A stretch of DNA of 64,000 nucleotides from Algibacter mikhailovii (GCF_014651495.1 NZ_BMWZ01000007.1:186001-250000), one strand, 5' to 3'; numbered from the stretch's first letter, positions 8,048 through 17,850 are shown. Numbers and translations are program-made. Notes: generated from the sequence alone by a model not told the origin.

Positions 8048-9682
8048 TTACTTCAAATACCCCTCATATGTTGTGGATGAATTAAGTATCTCTAAAGATT
8101 TTTTTATAGTGGGATCATGTACTTTATAGTATTCATATAAACCTTCTCTATACACATACCGTTTCACTATATCTTCTGTAAGTAATTTTAGTAAAAAGTC
8201 TTTGTTTTCATTTAAAACTATAGCTTTAGAAGCGTTTAGATTAGTAATAAGGGTATTATAATCTTTAGCAATATTATCATTTAGTTCTTCTTTTTTTGAG
8301 ATTTCAAAAGCCTTTATTAATGCTTTTTCTGTATCCGTTTCAAAAGAAAAATCATTACTTTTTAGAAAAGATTTGAAGTTATTAAAGTCTTTATCTGTAA
8401 GTTTTAAAGTGTTAATATCATCAAATGAATGGTCGTAATAATACGATGTTGCATAATCAAAAATGAGATCACTATTCACAATCGCTTTTGTAATGGTTGT
8501 GTTTTTAGGAGCCCCTATGATTTCATCTGGAAGTACACCACCTCCATCAAAAACTTGACGACCATTTCTTGTTTTAAACGCATTATAATTTTCTTGTTTT
8601 ACGCGTACGGCTTCTCCTTTGTCATTTCTATTCCAATAATCTAAGGATTGAATGCATCTTCCGGAAGGTGTATAATATCTAGAAATAGTTATTTTTACCT
8701 GTGTTCCATAGGTAAGTTGTTTAGGTCGCTGAACTAAGCCTTTACCAAAACTTCTACTTCCTAATATCACAGCTCTGTCTAAATCTTGAAGTGCACCAGA
8801 AACAATTTCACTTGCTGAAGCGCTGGAACCATCTATTAATATAACTAAAGGTATATCTGTATCAATAGGTTCGTTAGGTGTAATATAGGACCGGTTGTAT
8901 TTTTTTACTTTAGACTTTGTAGTGGCTATCAATTGTCCTTTTGGTACAAATAGATTAACTATTTTAATGGCTTCGTTAAGCAGTCCTCCAGGGTTGCCTC
9001 TTAAATCAAGAATCATGCGTTCTGCGCCTTGGGCTTTTAAGTCTCGTAGAGCATAATTAGTTTCAGCATAAGCCTTTCTGTTAAACCTACTTAATACAAT
9101 ATACCCTGTTTTATCATTTACCATTGAAAAATGAGGCACAGCTTTAATTTCAACTTCAGCCCTTTTAATGCTTGCTTTTTTTGTGCTTCCCTGGCGGGTA
9201 TAGGTAACTTCGACAGCAGAATCAGGTGCGCCTTTAAGTAAATCGCCAGCTATACCCTCATAATCTGAAACTAAAACAGTTCCAACTTGTATAATTTCAT
9301 CGCCAGCTTTTAAGCCTGCTTTATCGGCTGGATAATCTTTATAAGGTTCAACAACTACTAGTTTATCTTTTAAGGTCTTTATTCTAGCGCCAATTCCAGT
9401 ATAATCGCCAGTGTTATTTATTCTAGCAGCCTCAACATCTTGTTCATTCATAAAGTTGGTGTATGGATCAAGATCGGCAAGCATGTTTTTTATAGCAGTA
9501 TCAATTAAATCACCAGGGTTGGTTTCATCTACATAATTCATATTAAGTTCTTTGAATAATGTTGTGAATATTTCTATCTGTTTGGCAATTTCGAAAAAAT
9601 CGTTTTTAAAAGAGGCTGTTGAGAATAGGATAATCCCAGCTAAGACAGGAATTATAATTCGCTTTTTGAGTAAAGTTTTCAT
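8048..9682 (-). CDS. S41 family C-terminal processing peptidase
   Basis: Periplasmic tail-specific/CtpA-type serine protease of 544 residues. It has an N-terminal membrane or signal segment (about 8-25), a PDZ domain (about 95-165, beginning TGIGARI) and the S41 catalytic core. The Ser/Lys dyad aligns as Ser289 in DGSSASASEIVSGALQD and Lys314 in SFGKGLVQ, 25 residues apart as in Prc. The LDLRGNPGGLL motif of the family is at about 225-235. A C-terminal extension of about 150 residues lacks recognisable features. rnpA ends 14 bp upstream; the two are probably one operon. Confidence 0.92.
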   Translation of the reverse strand: MKTLLKKRIIIPVLAGIILFSTASFKNDFFEIAKQIEIFTTLFKELNMNYVDETNPGDLIDTAIKNMLADLDPYTNFMNEQDVEAARINNTGDYTGIGARIKTLKDKLVVVEPYKDYPADKAGLKAGDEIIQVGTVLVSDYEGIAGDLLKGAPDSAVEVTYTRQGSTKKASIKRAEVEIKAVPHFSMVNDKTGYIVLSRFNRKAYAETNYALRDLKAQGAERMILDLRGNPGGLLNEAIKIVNLFVPKGQLIATTKSKVKKYNRSYITPNEPIDTDIPLVILIDGSSASASEIVSGALQDLDRAVILGSRSFGKGLVQRPKQLTYGTQVKITISRYYTPSGRCIQSLDYWNRNDKGEAVRVKQENYNAFKTRNGRQVFDGGGVLPDEIIGAPKNTTITKAIVNSDLIFDYATSYYYDHSFDDINTLKLTDKDFNNFKSFLKSNDFSFETDTEKALIKAFEISKKEELNDNIAKDYNTLITNLNASKAIVLNENKDFLLKLLTEDIVKRYVYREGLYEYYKVHDPTIKKSLEILNSSTTYEGYLK

Positions 9683-9696
9683 GTGATTTATTATAC

Positions 9697-10068
9697 TTAA
9701 GACACCTTGTTCAAAAATTTTTTAAACAAGAGGTTCATTTTAGTTTCAACTTGGTTAAATGTAGGTTTGTCTTTGCCAATGTACAAAATCATACAGGCGT
9801 ATTGCGTTGTTAAATTGTTAAAATAATCGCTTTTGTTTAATCTATAAGATTCTCTTAACAAGCGCTTTATACGGTTTCTATCTACAGCAGTTTTAAAGTT
9901 TCGTTTACTTACAGAAACCCCTGTTTTAGCAGGAATAGAATCTTCAAAAGTAGTAGGCAGAAAAACCAATCGTAAAGGAAACACAGAAATAGATTGTCCG
10001 TTAGCAAATAACTGCTCAATGAGCTTTTTGCTTTTTAGTTTTTCCTTTTTTGGATAGGTTTGAGACAT
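9697..10068 (-). CDS. rnpA: Ribonuclease P protein component
   Basis: Protein subunit of RNase P, which matures the 5' end of tRNAs together with the rnpB RNA. The 123-residue length fits, and the signature RNR helix is clear (AVDRNRIKRLLRESYRL), preceded by the expected basic N-terminus (LKSKKLIEQLFANG) and the strand GVSVSKRNFK. In many bacteria rnpA follows rpmH; here rpmH is not adjacent and rnpA instead heads a transcript with an S41 protease. It diverges from the CBS/GCS2 gene across a 135-bp gap. Confidence 0.95.
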   Translation of the reverse strand: MSQTYPKKEKLKSKKLIEQLFANGQSISVFPLRLVFLPTTFEDSIPAKTGVSVSKRNFKTAVDRNRIKRLLRESYRLNKSDYFNNLTTQYACMILYIGKDKPTFNQVETKMNLLFKKFLNKVS

Positions 10069-10085
10069 AGTTGATTTTACTTGTA

Positions 10086-10093
10086 CAAAAGTA
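10086..10093 (-). promoter_or_regulatory. Possible -7 element for rnpA
   Basis: The minus strand reads TACTTTTG, a match to TANNTTTG, 17 nt before the rnpA start codon. This implies a very short leader. No -33 element is obvious. Confidence 0.4.
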
Positions 10094-10203
10094 GGAATAA
10101 CAATTAAGACTTAAGCGCTCTAAAAGGTGTCATGATAAAAATCATATTTAAAACGTGTAATTCGGAGTAATTTTAGCTTCTAAAACTAGTCAAAATAAAA
10201 GGT

Positions 10204-12054
10204 ATGGGAGATTTAAACGTGGCTTTGCTGAACACCAAGAAAGATAGAGCCAATTATATATATCATTTGTTAAATGATATTAAGGCTTTAGATATGTTAA
10301 TTGAGAGAGGGTTAATTGATGATGGACCTTTGCGCATTGGTGCAGAACAAGAGTTTTGTATGGTAAATAATCAATTTTTACCAGAAAGCAGGTCTCTTGA
10401 AATTTTAGAAGATATTGATGATAAGCATTTCACAACAGAGATAGGCAATTATAATTTAGAATTGAACCTAGATACGTTTCAATTGGGTGGTAATTGTTTT
10501 TCTGAGTTACATAATCAATTAAAGGCACTGCTGGGTAAAGCTAAAAAGGCAGCTGCTAAGAAGGACATCAAAATTGTTTTAGCAGGGATCTTACCTTCTT
10601 TAACCATTAGTAATGTGGATGAAGACAGTATGACGGAGGTGGAAAGATATGTTGTTTTAAATGACGCCATAAAGCAAAGCAGAAGAAAAAGTTTTGATAT
10701 ACACATTAAAGGGGTTGATGAGCTTAATTTGTTGCATGATTCCGTTATGCTTGAAGGGTGTAATACCAGTTTTCAAATGCATCTACAGCTTAGTCCAGAA
10801 GGATTTGTTGATAATTATAACTGGGCACAAGCTATTGCCGGTCCTATTTTAGGCGTTTGCACCAATTCTCCGTTATTGTTTGGTAAAGAACTTTGGAGTG
10901 AAACCAGAATTGCGCTTTTTACACAAAGTGTTGATACCAGAGCTAATTCATATTTATTAAACCAAAAACAATCACGAGTTAGTTTTGGGCGGAGTTGGCA
11001 AACAGGTTCTATAACCGATATTTTTAAGGATAATATTACGCGATTCAGAAGTTTTTTAACCACAGATTTTACACGAGATAGTGTAAAGATGATTGAGAAC
11101 AATGAAACCCCAAGGTTAAGAGCATTACAATTACATAATGGAACGGTATACCCTTGGAATCGCGTTTGCTACGGCGTGTTAAATGATAAGGCAAGCTTAA
11201 GAATAGAAAACAGATATATTCCTTCTGGCCCAAGTACTGATGATGAAATTGCCAATATGATGTTCTGGGTGGGTGTCATGCTCGGTAAGCCTAAGCAGTA
11301 TAATAACATTCATGAACAATGGGATTTTAAAGATGTTAAAAACAACTTTTTCAATGCGGCACGTTATGGTATGGCCACACAGTTTTATTGGAATGGCAAG
11401 TATGTGTCTAGCCATGACCTTATTATTGATGAATTACTACCAATGGCTTATAAAGGCTTATATAGACATGGTGTAGCGCCTAAAGATGCTGAGTATTACT
11501 TGAAAATTATTCTTAACAGAGTAAGAGGGCATAATGGTTCAGAATGGATGGTAAGAAATTATAGAAGTTTGCTTAAAACGCATAAACGTTTTGAGGCTAT
11601 GCAAATACTTACGGCTACCATGTATTCAAAACAAGAAAAAGGATATCCAGTATCATCATGGGGCACAGTGCACCATTCAGATCAATCTTTTTTTAGCTCC
11701 AATAAAATAGTAAAACATGTTATGAGCACAGATATTTTTTCTGTTGGAAAAAAAGACAGCGTAGATTTAGTTCTAAATATGATGAAGTGGAAGAATATCC
11801 ACCATATGCCTGTTATAAACAATGACAAAGAACTATTAGGTTTAATTAGTTGGACTGATGTTAAAGCGTATTTGGATGATAAATCTAATAAACACAATAG
11901 TGTATCAAAATTAATGAATACAGATATTATTGCCATAGATCAATATGCTTCTCTTGAAATTGCTAAATCTTTGATGGAAAAGAATGGCATAGGTAGTCTT
12001 CCTGTAATTAAAAATGGAAAACTGATAGGGTTAATGACTAAAAATGACCTGTGA
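10204..12054 (+). CDS. GCS2-type carboxylate-amine ligase fused to CBS pair
   Basis: Predicted ATP-dependent amide-forming enzyme of the glutamate-cysteine ligase type 2 (YbdK-like, glutamine-synthetase fold) group, carrying a regulatory module. Residues about 40-480 hold the ligase: IGAEQEFCMVNNQFLPES at the start, then EIGNYNLELNLDTFQLG, SFQMHLQLSPE, and LRIENRYIPSGPS. Residues about 500-616 form two CBS motifs (VKHVMSTDIFSV..., VSKLMNTDIIAI...LPVIKNGKLIGLM), which usually sense adenosine nucleotides. The true substrate is unknown; it need not be glutathione synthesis. The next gene, an aspartoacylase-like hydrolase, starts 17 bp downstream on the same strand. Confidence 0.85.
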   Translation: MGDLNVALLNTKKDRANYIYHLLNDIKALDMLIERGLIDDGPLRIGAEQEFCMVNNQFLPESRSLEILEDIDDKHFTTEIGNYNLELNLDTFQLGGNCFSELHNQLKALLGKAKKAAAKKDIKIVLAGILPSLTISNVDEDSMTEVERYVVLNDAIKQSRRKSFDIHIKGVDELNLLHDSVMLEGCNTSFQMHLQLSPEGFVDNYNWAQAIAGPILGVCTNSPLLFGKELWSETRIALFTQSVDTRANSYLLNQKQSRVSFGRSWQTGSITDIFKDNITRFRSFLTTDFTRDSVKMIENNETPRLRALQLHNGTVYPWNRVCYGVLNDKASLRIENRYIPSGPSTDDEIANMMFWVGVMLGKPKQYNNIHEQWDFKDVKNNFFNAARYGMATQFYWNGKYVSSHDLIIDELLPMAYKGLYRHGVAPKDAEYYLKIILNRVRGHNGSEWMVRNYRSLLKTHKRFEAMQILTATMYSKQEKGYPVSSWGTVHHSDQSFFSSNKIVKHVMSTDIFSVGKKDSVDLVLNMMKWKNIHHMPVINNDKELLGLISWTDVKAYLDDKSNKHNSVSKLMNTDIIAIDQYASLEIAKSLMEKNGIGSLPVIKNGKLIGLMTKNDL

Positions 12055-12071
12055 TTCTTTAAACTTAAGAC

Positions 12072-13262
12072 ATGGTTAATGTTCACAACAAGGCGCTAAA
12101 CGAGACAATAAAAGTAAACCGGATATTAGGCAAAATTAAAGGGCCTAATCCGGGGCCTACTATTGTGTTTTTTGGTGGTATACACGGTAATGAAACGTCG
12201 GGTGTTTTTGCGTTAAACGCTGTTTTAGGGAATATAAATAAATCGAAGGTAAGTGGCACGATATACGGTATTGCAGGTAATCTTAGAGCATTAAAAAAAC
12301 ACCAACGTTTTATTGATGAAGATTTAAATAGACTTTGGACCAAAGAGCATATTGAGTTAATTAAAGGTAAAACTATTTTGAACGCTGATGAAGCTGAACT
12401 TTTAGCTTTATTAGAACTGTTAGAGGATATCTTACTTAATAATGAACCGCCTTATTATTTCATTGATTTACATACAACATCAAGTAAAACACTACCGTTT
12501 ATTACTATAAATGATGCCTTGATAAACCGTAAGTTTTCAAAGCAATTTCCCGTGCCCATAGTTTTAGGTATTGAAGAATATTTAAACGGCCCGTTATTAA
12601 GTTATGTTAATCAATTGGGGTACGTGTCTCTTGGGTTTGAGTCAGGACAACATGATGATTTATCAGCTATAAATAACAGTGAGGCTTTTGTTTATTTGGC
12701 TTTAGTTTATTCTGGCGCTTTAACTGATGTAAACAAGGGTTTAATTAATAAATACCATGAACAATTAAAAGAACATGCTTGTCATACTTTTGATATTTTT
12801 GAGGTTGTTTATTTACATAAAATAAAAAAGAAAGAGGACTTCATGATGCTTAATGGGTTTAAAAGTTTTGAGCCCATTAGAAAAGGAACTAAACTAGCTT
12901 TAAGCAATAATAAAGAACTTATAGCGCCTTATAGCGGTAGTATTTTTATGCCGTTATATCAAAAAAGAGGTGCTGAAGGTTTTTTTATAATAAAGCCGAT
13001 AAAGCCTTTTTTATTAAAACTATCATCAGCCTTAAGAGGCGTCAAAATAGATAATGTATTAGCGTATTTGCCAGGTGTAACTTGGTTAAATAAAGAACAA
13101 GGCGTGCTTCAGGTTAATTTAACGGTAGCTAAGTTTTATGCTAAATCAATTTTTCATTTATTAGGCTATAGAAATAGGCAAATTACAGAGACGCATATCA
13201 CGTTAAACAATAGAGAACGCGTTGCTAAAACAAGTATTTATAAAAATGAACCTTGGTATTAA
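12072..13262 (+). CDS. Succinylglutamate desuccinylase/aspartoacylase family hydrolase
   Basis: M14-like zinc hydrolase predicted to cleave an N-acyl or amide bond. The zinc ligands are in the expected places: GGIHGNETSG (His38, Glu41) and FIDLHTTSS (His134). The DLNR motif (84-87) and the later GFESGQHDD, which supplies the probable catalytic glutamate, also match the AstE/AspA family. At 396 residues it is longer than AspA, with a C-terminal extension including a beta-rich region (LIAPYSGSIFMPLYQK). It is coupled to the preceding GCS2-CBS ligase gene, which suggests a shared substrate class. It converges with the next gene. Confidence 0.85.
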   Translation: MVNVHNKALNETIKVNRILGKIKGPNPGPTIVFFGGIHGNETSGVFALNAVLGNINKSKVSGTIYGIAGNLRALKKHQRFIDEDLNRLWTKEHIELIKGKTILNADEAELLALLELLEDILLNNEPPYYFIDLHTTSSKTLPFITINDALINRKFSKQFPVPIVLGIEEYLNGPLLSYVNQLGYVSLGFESGQHDDLSAINNSEAFVYLALVYSGALTDVNKGLINKYHEQLKEHACHTFDIFEVVYLHKIKKKEDFMMLNGFKSFEPIRKGTKLALSNNKELIAPYSGSIFMPLYQKRGAEGFFIIKPIKPFLLKLSSALRGVKIDNVLAYLPGVTWLNKEQGVLQVNLTVAKFYAKSIFHLLGYRNRQITETHITLNNRERVAKTSIYKNEPWY

Positions 13263-13270
13263 TATATTGA

Positions 13271-14077
13271 CTATTTGGGGAAAAGTAAAACAAAGCCAGT
13301 TCTAATACCCCATTTGGCCGTATTACCATTACCATAGGGTATTCTAGGACCTAGAATAAACTGAGTCATTTGTTTTCCTATAGTAAAAACCTTTGAACCT
13401 ATAAGGTGCAAATTACCTGAGGTGGTATTGTTATCCCAATTATAGGTGAGTTCAGTATTAAGTGCTAAGGCATAGCCGCCTGTAAAGTTTTTTGCAAGAA
13501 AAGGTTGGAAGAATGTAGCATTAACATCGGCTCTTTCTTTACTTCCAGCTACAGACCAAATATGATTTATAAGACCACCAAAAGTTAAGCTTCCTGCTTG
13601 TTTTAGAATTACAGCTGTGGGACCAATGCCAAATTTCTCACTACCTAACAATCTGTCTGTTGCTGTTGGAACGAGTAGAACAGGACCTGCTCCCCAAATT
13701 AGCCCACCGGATGTTGGTGCTTTAGGCGAAAAAAAACCACTTACTACAGCATCACTTACGCCAAATTGATTACCACTATTACCAAAAACGTCATTTTGGG
13801 AAATAACAGGCAAAATAATTCTACCTATTAAGTTCCAATCCTCACTGATACTGATAGGAATAACAGGCTGAATATTTAAGGTCATTCTGGATCCATCACT
13901 AGGGCCAACACCAAAATCAAAATTAAATTGGAAGGGAACACTAATTAAACTGGCTATTGGGTTTTGCAGTTGTTTCGCTAAGGCATCGGCATCTGAATTT
14001 TCTGCGCTATTCGGTGTTTGTGAGTTCAATAGCCCGTGAATGGCTAATGCGCATAAAAGTAAACCTAACTTTTTCAT
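13271..14077 (-). CDS. Predicted outer-membrane transporter-like protein
   Basis: Exported 268-residue protein with a signal peptide (MKKLGLLLCALAIHGLLNSQ). The mature part is built of alternating strands with many Gly/aromatic residues (FNFDFGVGPSDGSRM, GLIWGAGPVLLVPTAT, ALALNTELTYNWDN) and ends in GIRTGFVLLFPK, consistent with an outer-membrane beta-barrel. It resembles proteins annotated as phenol-degradation MetA-pathway-like or 'neuromedin U' homologues, but the family assignment is by eye. It starts only 3 bp after the amidohydrolase gene, so both are probably on one transcript and may act on a common substrate. Confidence 0.65.
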   Translation of the reverse strand: MKKLGLLLCALAIHGLLNSQTPNSAENSDADALAKQLQNPIASLISVPFQFNFDFGVGPSDGSRMTLNIQPVIPISISEDWNLIGRIILPVISQNDVFGNSGNQFGVSDAVVSGFFSPKAPTSGGLIWGAGPVLLVPTATDRLLGSEKFGIGPTAVILKQAGSLTFGGLINHIWSVAGSKERADVNATFFQPFLAKNFTGGYALALNTELTYNWDNNTTSGNLHLIGSKVFTIGKQMTQFILGPRIPYGNGNTAKWGIRTGFVLLFPK

Positions 14078-14080
14078 TTT

Positions 14081-15808
14081 TTATGGTTTTTGATAAACAA
14101 CATGCCCTTCTTTTATGGTGGTATGGACTAAGATGTTTTTTATGTTTTCTTCCGACACTTTGAATGGGTTTTTATCAAGTATAACAAGGTCTGCTAACTT
14201 ATCAGCTTCTAAAGTTCCCTTGCTTTGTTCTTCAAAATGTTGATAAGCTGACCAAATTGTAATGGCTTGAAGGGCTTCATAAGGCGTTAATTTTTCATCT
14301 GGACCAATGACGGCTCCTGAACGGGATTTACGTTCCACAGAAATACCTACCATACGCATTAAATTAGGTAATGCTACAGGAGCATCGGTATGAATGGTTG
14401 CTCTTAGGCCTTTATTGAGGGCGGTGCGCATTGGGCTAATTTTATTACCTAAACTGTCTCCAATAATCTGCTTATGCCAATCGCCCCAGTAATAAGTATG
14501 TAAAGGAAACAAAGAGGTTATAACGTTTAGGTCTTTAAAAGCATCCAATTGATCTTCTCGTACATATTGCCCATGAATTAAAACAGATCTTCGGTCATGA
14601 TTGCCATATTTTTTTGCAGCTATTTTCATGGTTCTAATCATTTGGTCCATAGCCGCATCTCCGTTTGCATGGGTTAATATTTGCCAGTTGTTTTCAAAAG
14701 CTTTTTCATAAAGACCAGCAACAGTACTATCGTTTGGAATGGCTGGATACCCGGCGTAATCTGCTTTAGCCCCATCAGGTGGGATAAGATACGGTTGGGT
14801 CCTCCAAGCCGTTCTGCCCTGTGGAGAACCATCTAAGGTTACTTTCATACCACCTATCCTATAGTGGTTTAGGTAGGATTTACTATTCCATTTGGACTGC
14901 ATATATTTATCTACAAACAGATAGTCCACATAACTTACAACATCAATTTTAAGTTTTCCAGATTCAGCTGCATTGGCCAATAACTCGTGATTCTCCATTG
15001 CTCTGCCTTCCTGCGCTGTAGTATATCCATAAGAAACAGCTAATTGTTGTCCGGCCTTAAAAAAGGCGTCTGAGGCGGCTTTATTAGAGGGCTTAATTGC
15101 TTTCAACATATGTGGTATAGCTGCGAGTTCTTCAAGGACTCCGTTTGGTTCGTTATTATGCTCTCGTCTAATGATTCCTCCCTCTGGATTAGCTGTTTTG
15201 GCAGTGATACCTAAAATTTCAAGTGCCTTAGAATTAACAGAGGCAAAATGACCAGAAATATGGATAATCATAATTGGGAACTCGGTAGATACAAGGTCTA
15301 AGTCGTGTTTTGTAGGAAACCTTTTTTCTTCAAGTACAGAATCGTCAAAGCCCATACCAAAAATCCATCCTGTTAAACTTCTGTTTTCAGGAGTATTCCA
15401 TTTTTTTAAAATAGCAATTAATGTCGGAATATCTTTAGCTCCAGCATCTGGGGGTGGTAATATTTGAGCACCAATAGCTTGGGCGGAAAAGGCGGCAAAA
15501 TGAGCGTGTCCATCAATTAAACCTGGTAACATAGTCTGCCCTTTTAAATCAATCATATGATGTCCAGGACCTGCCACCTCCATGGCTTTCTTTGCTTCTC
15601 CTACAAAAACAATTTTACCGTCTCGCTCAACTAAAGCATCGACATATTCGGGAGAATCCCCTACCATTGTAACAATATCGCCTCCATAATACACTGTGGT
15701 ATTTGAGGTTGTGTTGTTGGATGGTTTTTCGTTTTTACATGCTACTATTAAGAAGAAACTTAATAGTATAATAAGGGGTTTTGCGCGATGAGAAATTAAG
15801 ATTTTCAT
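14081..15808 (-). CDS. YtcJ-type amidohydrolase lipoprotein
   Basis: Amidohydrolase_3 (YtcJ-like) metal-dependent hydrolase of 575 residues, predicted to be a periplasmic lipoprotein: the N-terminus ends FFLIVAC, a lipobox with Cys24. The metal-binding HxH motif sits in MLPGLIDGHAHFAAF, with later ligand segments ILTHANGDAAMDQM and ATIHTDAPVALPN. The C-terminal beta-domain returns with LADLVILDKNPF. Substrates of YtcJ proteins are mostly unknown and include N-acyl amines and formamides. It is the promoter-proximal gene of a pair with the outer-membrane protein gene that follows. Confidence 0.85.
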   Translation of the reverse strand: MKILISHRAKPLIILLSFFLIVACKNEKPSNNTTSNTTVYYGGDIVTMVGDSPEYVDALVERDGKIVFVGEAKKAMEVAGPGHHMIDLKGQTMLPGLIDGHAHFAAFSAQAIGAQILPPPDAGAKDIPTLIAILKKWNTPENRSLTGWIFGMGFDDSVLEEKRFPTKHDLDLVSTEFPIMIIHISGHFASVNSKALEILGITAKTANPEGGIIRREHNNEPNGVLEELAAIPHMLKAIKPSNKAASDAFFKAGQQLAVSYGYTTAQEGRAMENHELLANAAESGKLKIDVVSYVDYLFVDKYMQSKWNSKSYLNHYRIGGMKVTLDGSPQGRTAWRTQPYLIPPDGAKADYAGYPAIPNDSTVAGLYEKAFENNWQILTHANGDAAMDQMIRTMKIAAKKYGNHDRRSVLIHGQYVREDQLDAFKDLNVITSLFPLHTYYWGDWHKQIIGDSLGNKISPMRTALNKGLRATIHTDAPVALPNLMRMVGISVERKSRSGAVIGPDEKLTPYEALQAITIWSAYQHFEEQSKGTLEADKLADLVILDKNPFKVSEENIKNILVHTTIKEGHVVYQKP

Positions 15809-15897
15809 GAGTTTTTAAATACTAGTTTTTTGAAAACTAGAATATACTTAAAAAAAACAAGATGAGTTTTATCTGTATATTATTTTCTCATTAACAT

Positions 15898-15939
15898 AAA
15901 AAGGGGTAGGTTTAATTCATCCCCCCCCCTTTTTTTTTT
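15898..15939 (-). terminator. Terminator hairpin with C9/T10 homopolymer arms
   Basis: Downstream of the M1 peptidase gene the sequence AAAAAGGGG (15898-15906) is complementary to part of a C9-T10 run (15921-15939). On the minus strand this gives a G/C hairpin followed by TTTTT, a plausible intrinsic terminator. The homopolymers themselves are unusually long for this window. Confidence 0.5.
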
Positions 15940-15952
15940 ACTACTAAAACCT

Positions 15953-17779
15953 TTATTTTTTATTGTTTGCTCTATCAATATCGGCCATCATTTGAGTGGG
16001 ATCAATCTCAACAGATTTAATAGCTTTTGAAGTTTTATGGGTGTAGGTTGGATACGCCCAAGCCCAATCTTTAATAATAGTTGATGATGTTGGCTTTTCT
16101 CCACGCATCATCTGTAACGGAATATAAAAATCTTCGGTAGAACCGTCAGTATACGTTACAGTTAAATCTATTGGCATCGGCATTAAACCAATACGTTCAA
16201 GAGTAAAAGATTGATTGTCTACAGTTTTTACCGCATAATCAATCGTATTTATTGTTCGTGTCCAGTCGTTTAAATACCAGTCCAATTCTAGTCCTGATAC
16301 TTTTTCGGCAACTCTAATAAAATCATTAGGTGTTGGGTGCTTAAAAGACCAAGTATCAAAGTATGCTTTTATAGTTTCCTTCTGGTTGTCTTTACCAATA
16401 ACATAGGCTAATTGGTTTAGAAAAATATAACCTTTATAATATGCCGATATTGAAGAAGACCTGTTAAAATTAAAACGATCTGCATGTGTAGTCTGCGGCT
16501 GTTCTGTTCCCGAATTCACGTAATAATTATACACATCATAAATTTGTTTTGTTGGTTTTTCAAAAGAAGTATTAAAAATATGAGCACCAGCTAATTCACC
16601 AAAATACTCAGTAAACCCTTCATCCATCCAATAGTTTGTTAGCTCATTGGTAGCTAGTAAAAATTGAAACCAAGAGTGTGCCATTTCATGAGCGGTAACC
16701 CCAAAGAGCCCATCAAAGTCACCTTCACCCAGAATAAGGGTACACATGCCATACTCCATACCTCCATCACCACCTTGAATGATAGAGTACTGTTTATAAG
16801 GGTAGTTTCCAATATTTGCACTGTAAAATTGCATTAACTTAACGGCTTTAGGTTGCAAGTTTTTCCAATTCTCAAGTTTCTCTGCCGGCATGGTGCTTTT
16901 GTATAAAAAGTGCAATAGAGGACCATTAGGAACTTGGTAAGTATCGTGGATATATTCGGGGTCTGCTGCCCAGGTAAAATCGTGTACATTGGGTGCTATA
17001 AAATGCCAAGTCAATTTATCGGTTTCTGAACGATTCAAAGCTCCGGTTTCATAACCATGTCCAATATTATTGGGGTTTTGTAAATAACCCGTACCGCCTA
17101 CGGTATAGTTTTTATCTAAAGTAAGTTTCACATCAAAATCACCCCAAACCCCATGAAATTCACGACCTATATATGGGTCGGTATGCCAACCTTCAAAATC
17201 ATATTCGGCTAATTTAGGATACCATTGTGACATAGATAAGGCCACACCTTCACTGTTATTTCTACCAGAACGACGAATTTGAATAGGGACCTGAGCATCA
17301 AAAAGCATACTGAAAGTAACGCTTTCACCAGGTTGTATGGGTTTAGCTAACTCAACTTCCAAAACAGTACCAACTGTTTTATGTTCAAGAGTTTTTCCGT
17401 TTTGTTTTAAACTGTTAACTTTTATATAACCAATTTCATTAGGTTTAAGTTTATTTATTCTATCGCCCACTCGGCCATCCGGATCTGGTATTGTTCTAGA
17501 ACGCACATCCATTTCACTTCCTGGTTGAAAGGCATTAAAGTATAAATGATAAAACACTTTATTTAGAACATCAGGTGAGTTATTCGTATAAACTAAAGTT
17601 TGCTTTCCATTATATTGATAGGTGTCCACGTCCATATCAATTTCCATTTTATAATCTACATGTTGCTGCCAGTAGGTTGAATTTGGAATAGAAGATGCAT
17701 TTGCGTTTTTAACGGGTTTAGAACTGCTACACGAGAAAATATACGTTGCGCAAAATAAAAGGATAAAGAAACGATTCAT
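15953..17779 (-). CDS. M1 family aminopeptidase lipoprotein
   Basis: Gluzincin metallopeptidase of the M1 family, 608 residues, with a lipobox at the N-terminus (YIFSC, Cys17), so it is probably anchored in the periplasm or on the surface. The zinc site is complete: HEMAH at 364-368 and Glu387 in MDEGFTEYF, the HExxH-18-E spacing of the family. The substrate-recognition GxMEN motif appears as GGMEYG (339-344), with Tyr in place of Asn. An N-terminal beta-domain (about 40-260) precedes it. No ERAP-like C-terminal helical domain is seen. It is a stand-alone gene between a terminator and the S8 peptidase gene. Confidence 0.92.
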   Translation of the reverse strand: MNRFFILLFCATYIFSCSSSKPVKNANASSIPNSTYWQQHVDYKMEIDMDVDTYQYNGKQTLVYTNNSPDVLNKVFYHLYFNAFQPGSEMDVRSRTIPDPDGRVGDRINKLKPNEIGYIKVNSLKQNGKTLEHKTVGTVLEVELAKPIQPGESVTFSMLFDAQVPIQIRRSGRNNSEGVALSMSQWYPKLAEYDFEGWHTDPYIGREFHGVWGDFDVKLTLDKNYTVGGTGYLQNPNNIGHGYETGALNRSETDKLTWHFIAPNVHDFTWAADPEYIHDTYQVPNGPLLHFLYKSTMPAEKLENWKNLQPKAVKLMQFYSANIGNYPYKQYSIIQGGDGGMEYGMCTLILGEGDFDGLFGVTAHEMAHSWFQFLLATNELTNYWMDEGFTEYFGELAGAHIFNTSFEKPTKQIYDVYNYYVNSGTEQPQTTHADRFNFNRSSSISAYYKGYIFLNQLAYVIGKDNQKETIKAYFDTWSFKHPTPNDFIRVAEKVSGLELDWYLNDWTRTINTIDYAVKTVDNQSFTLERIGLMPMPIDLTVTYTDGSTEDFYIPLQMMRGEKPTSSTIIKDWAWAYPTYTHKTSKAIKSVEIDPTQMMADIDRANNKK

Positions 17780-17850
17780 AAAAGGGAAAATTAAAAAGAG
17801 GTTGTTAGCGGATAGTATTCGTCTAACAACCTCAAAAAGTATACGTAGTA

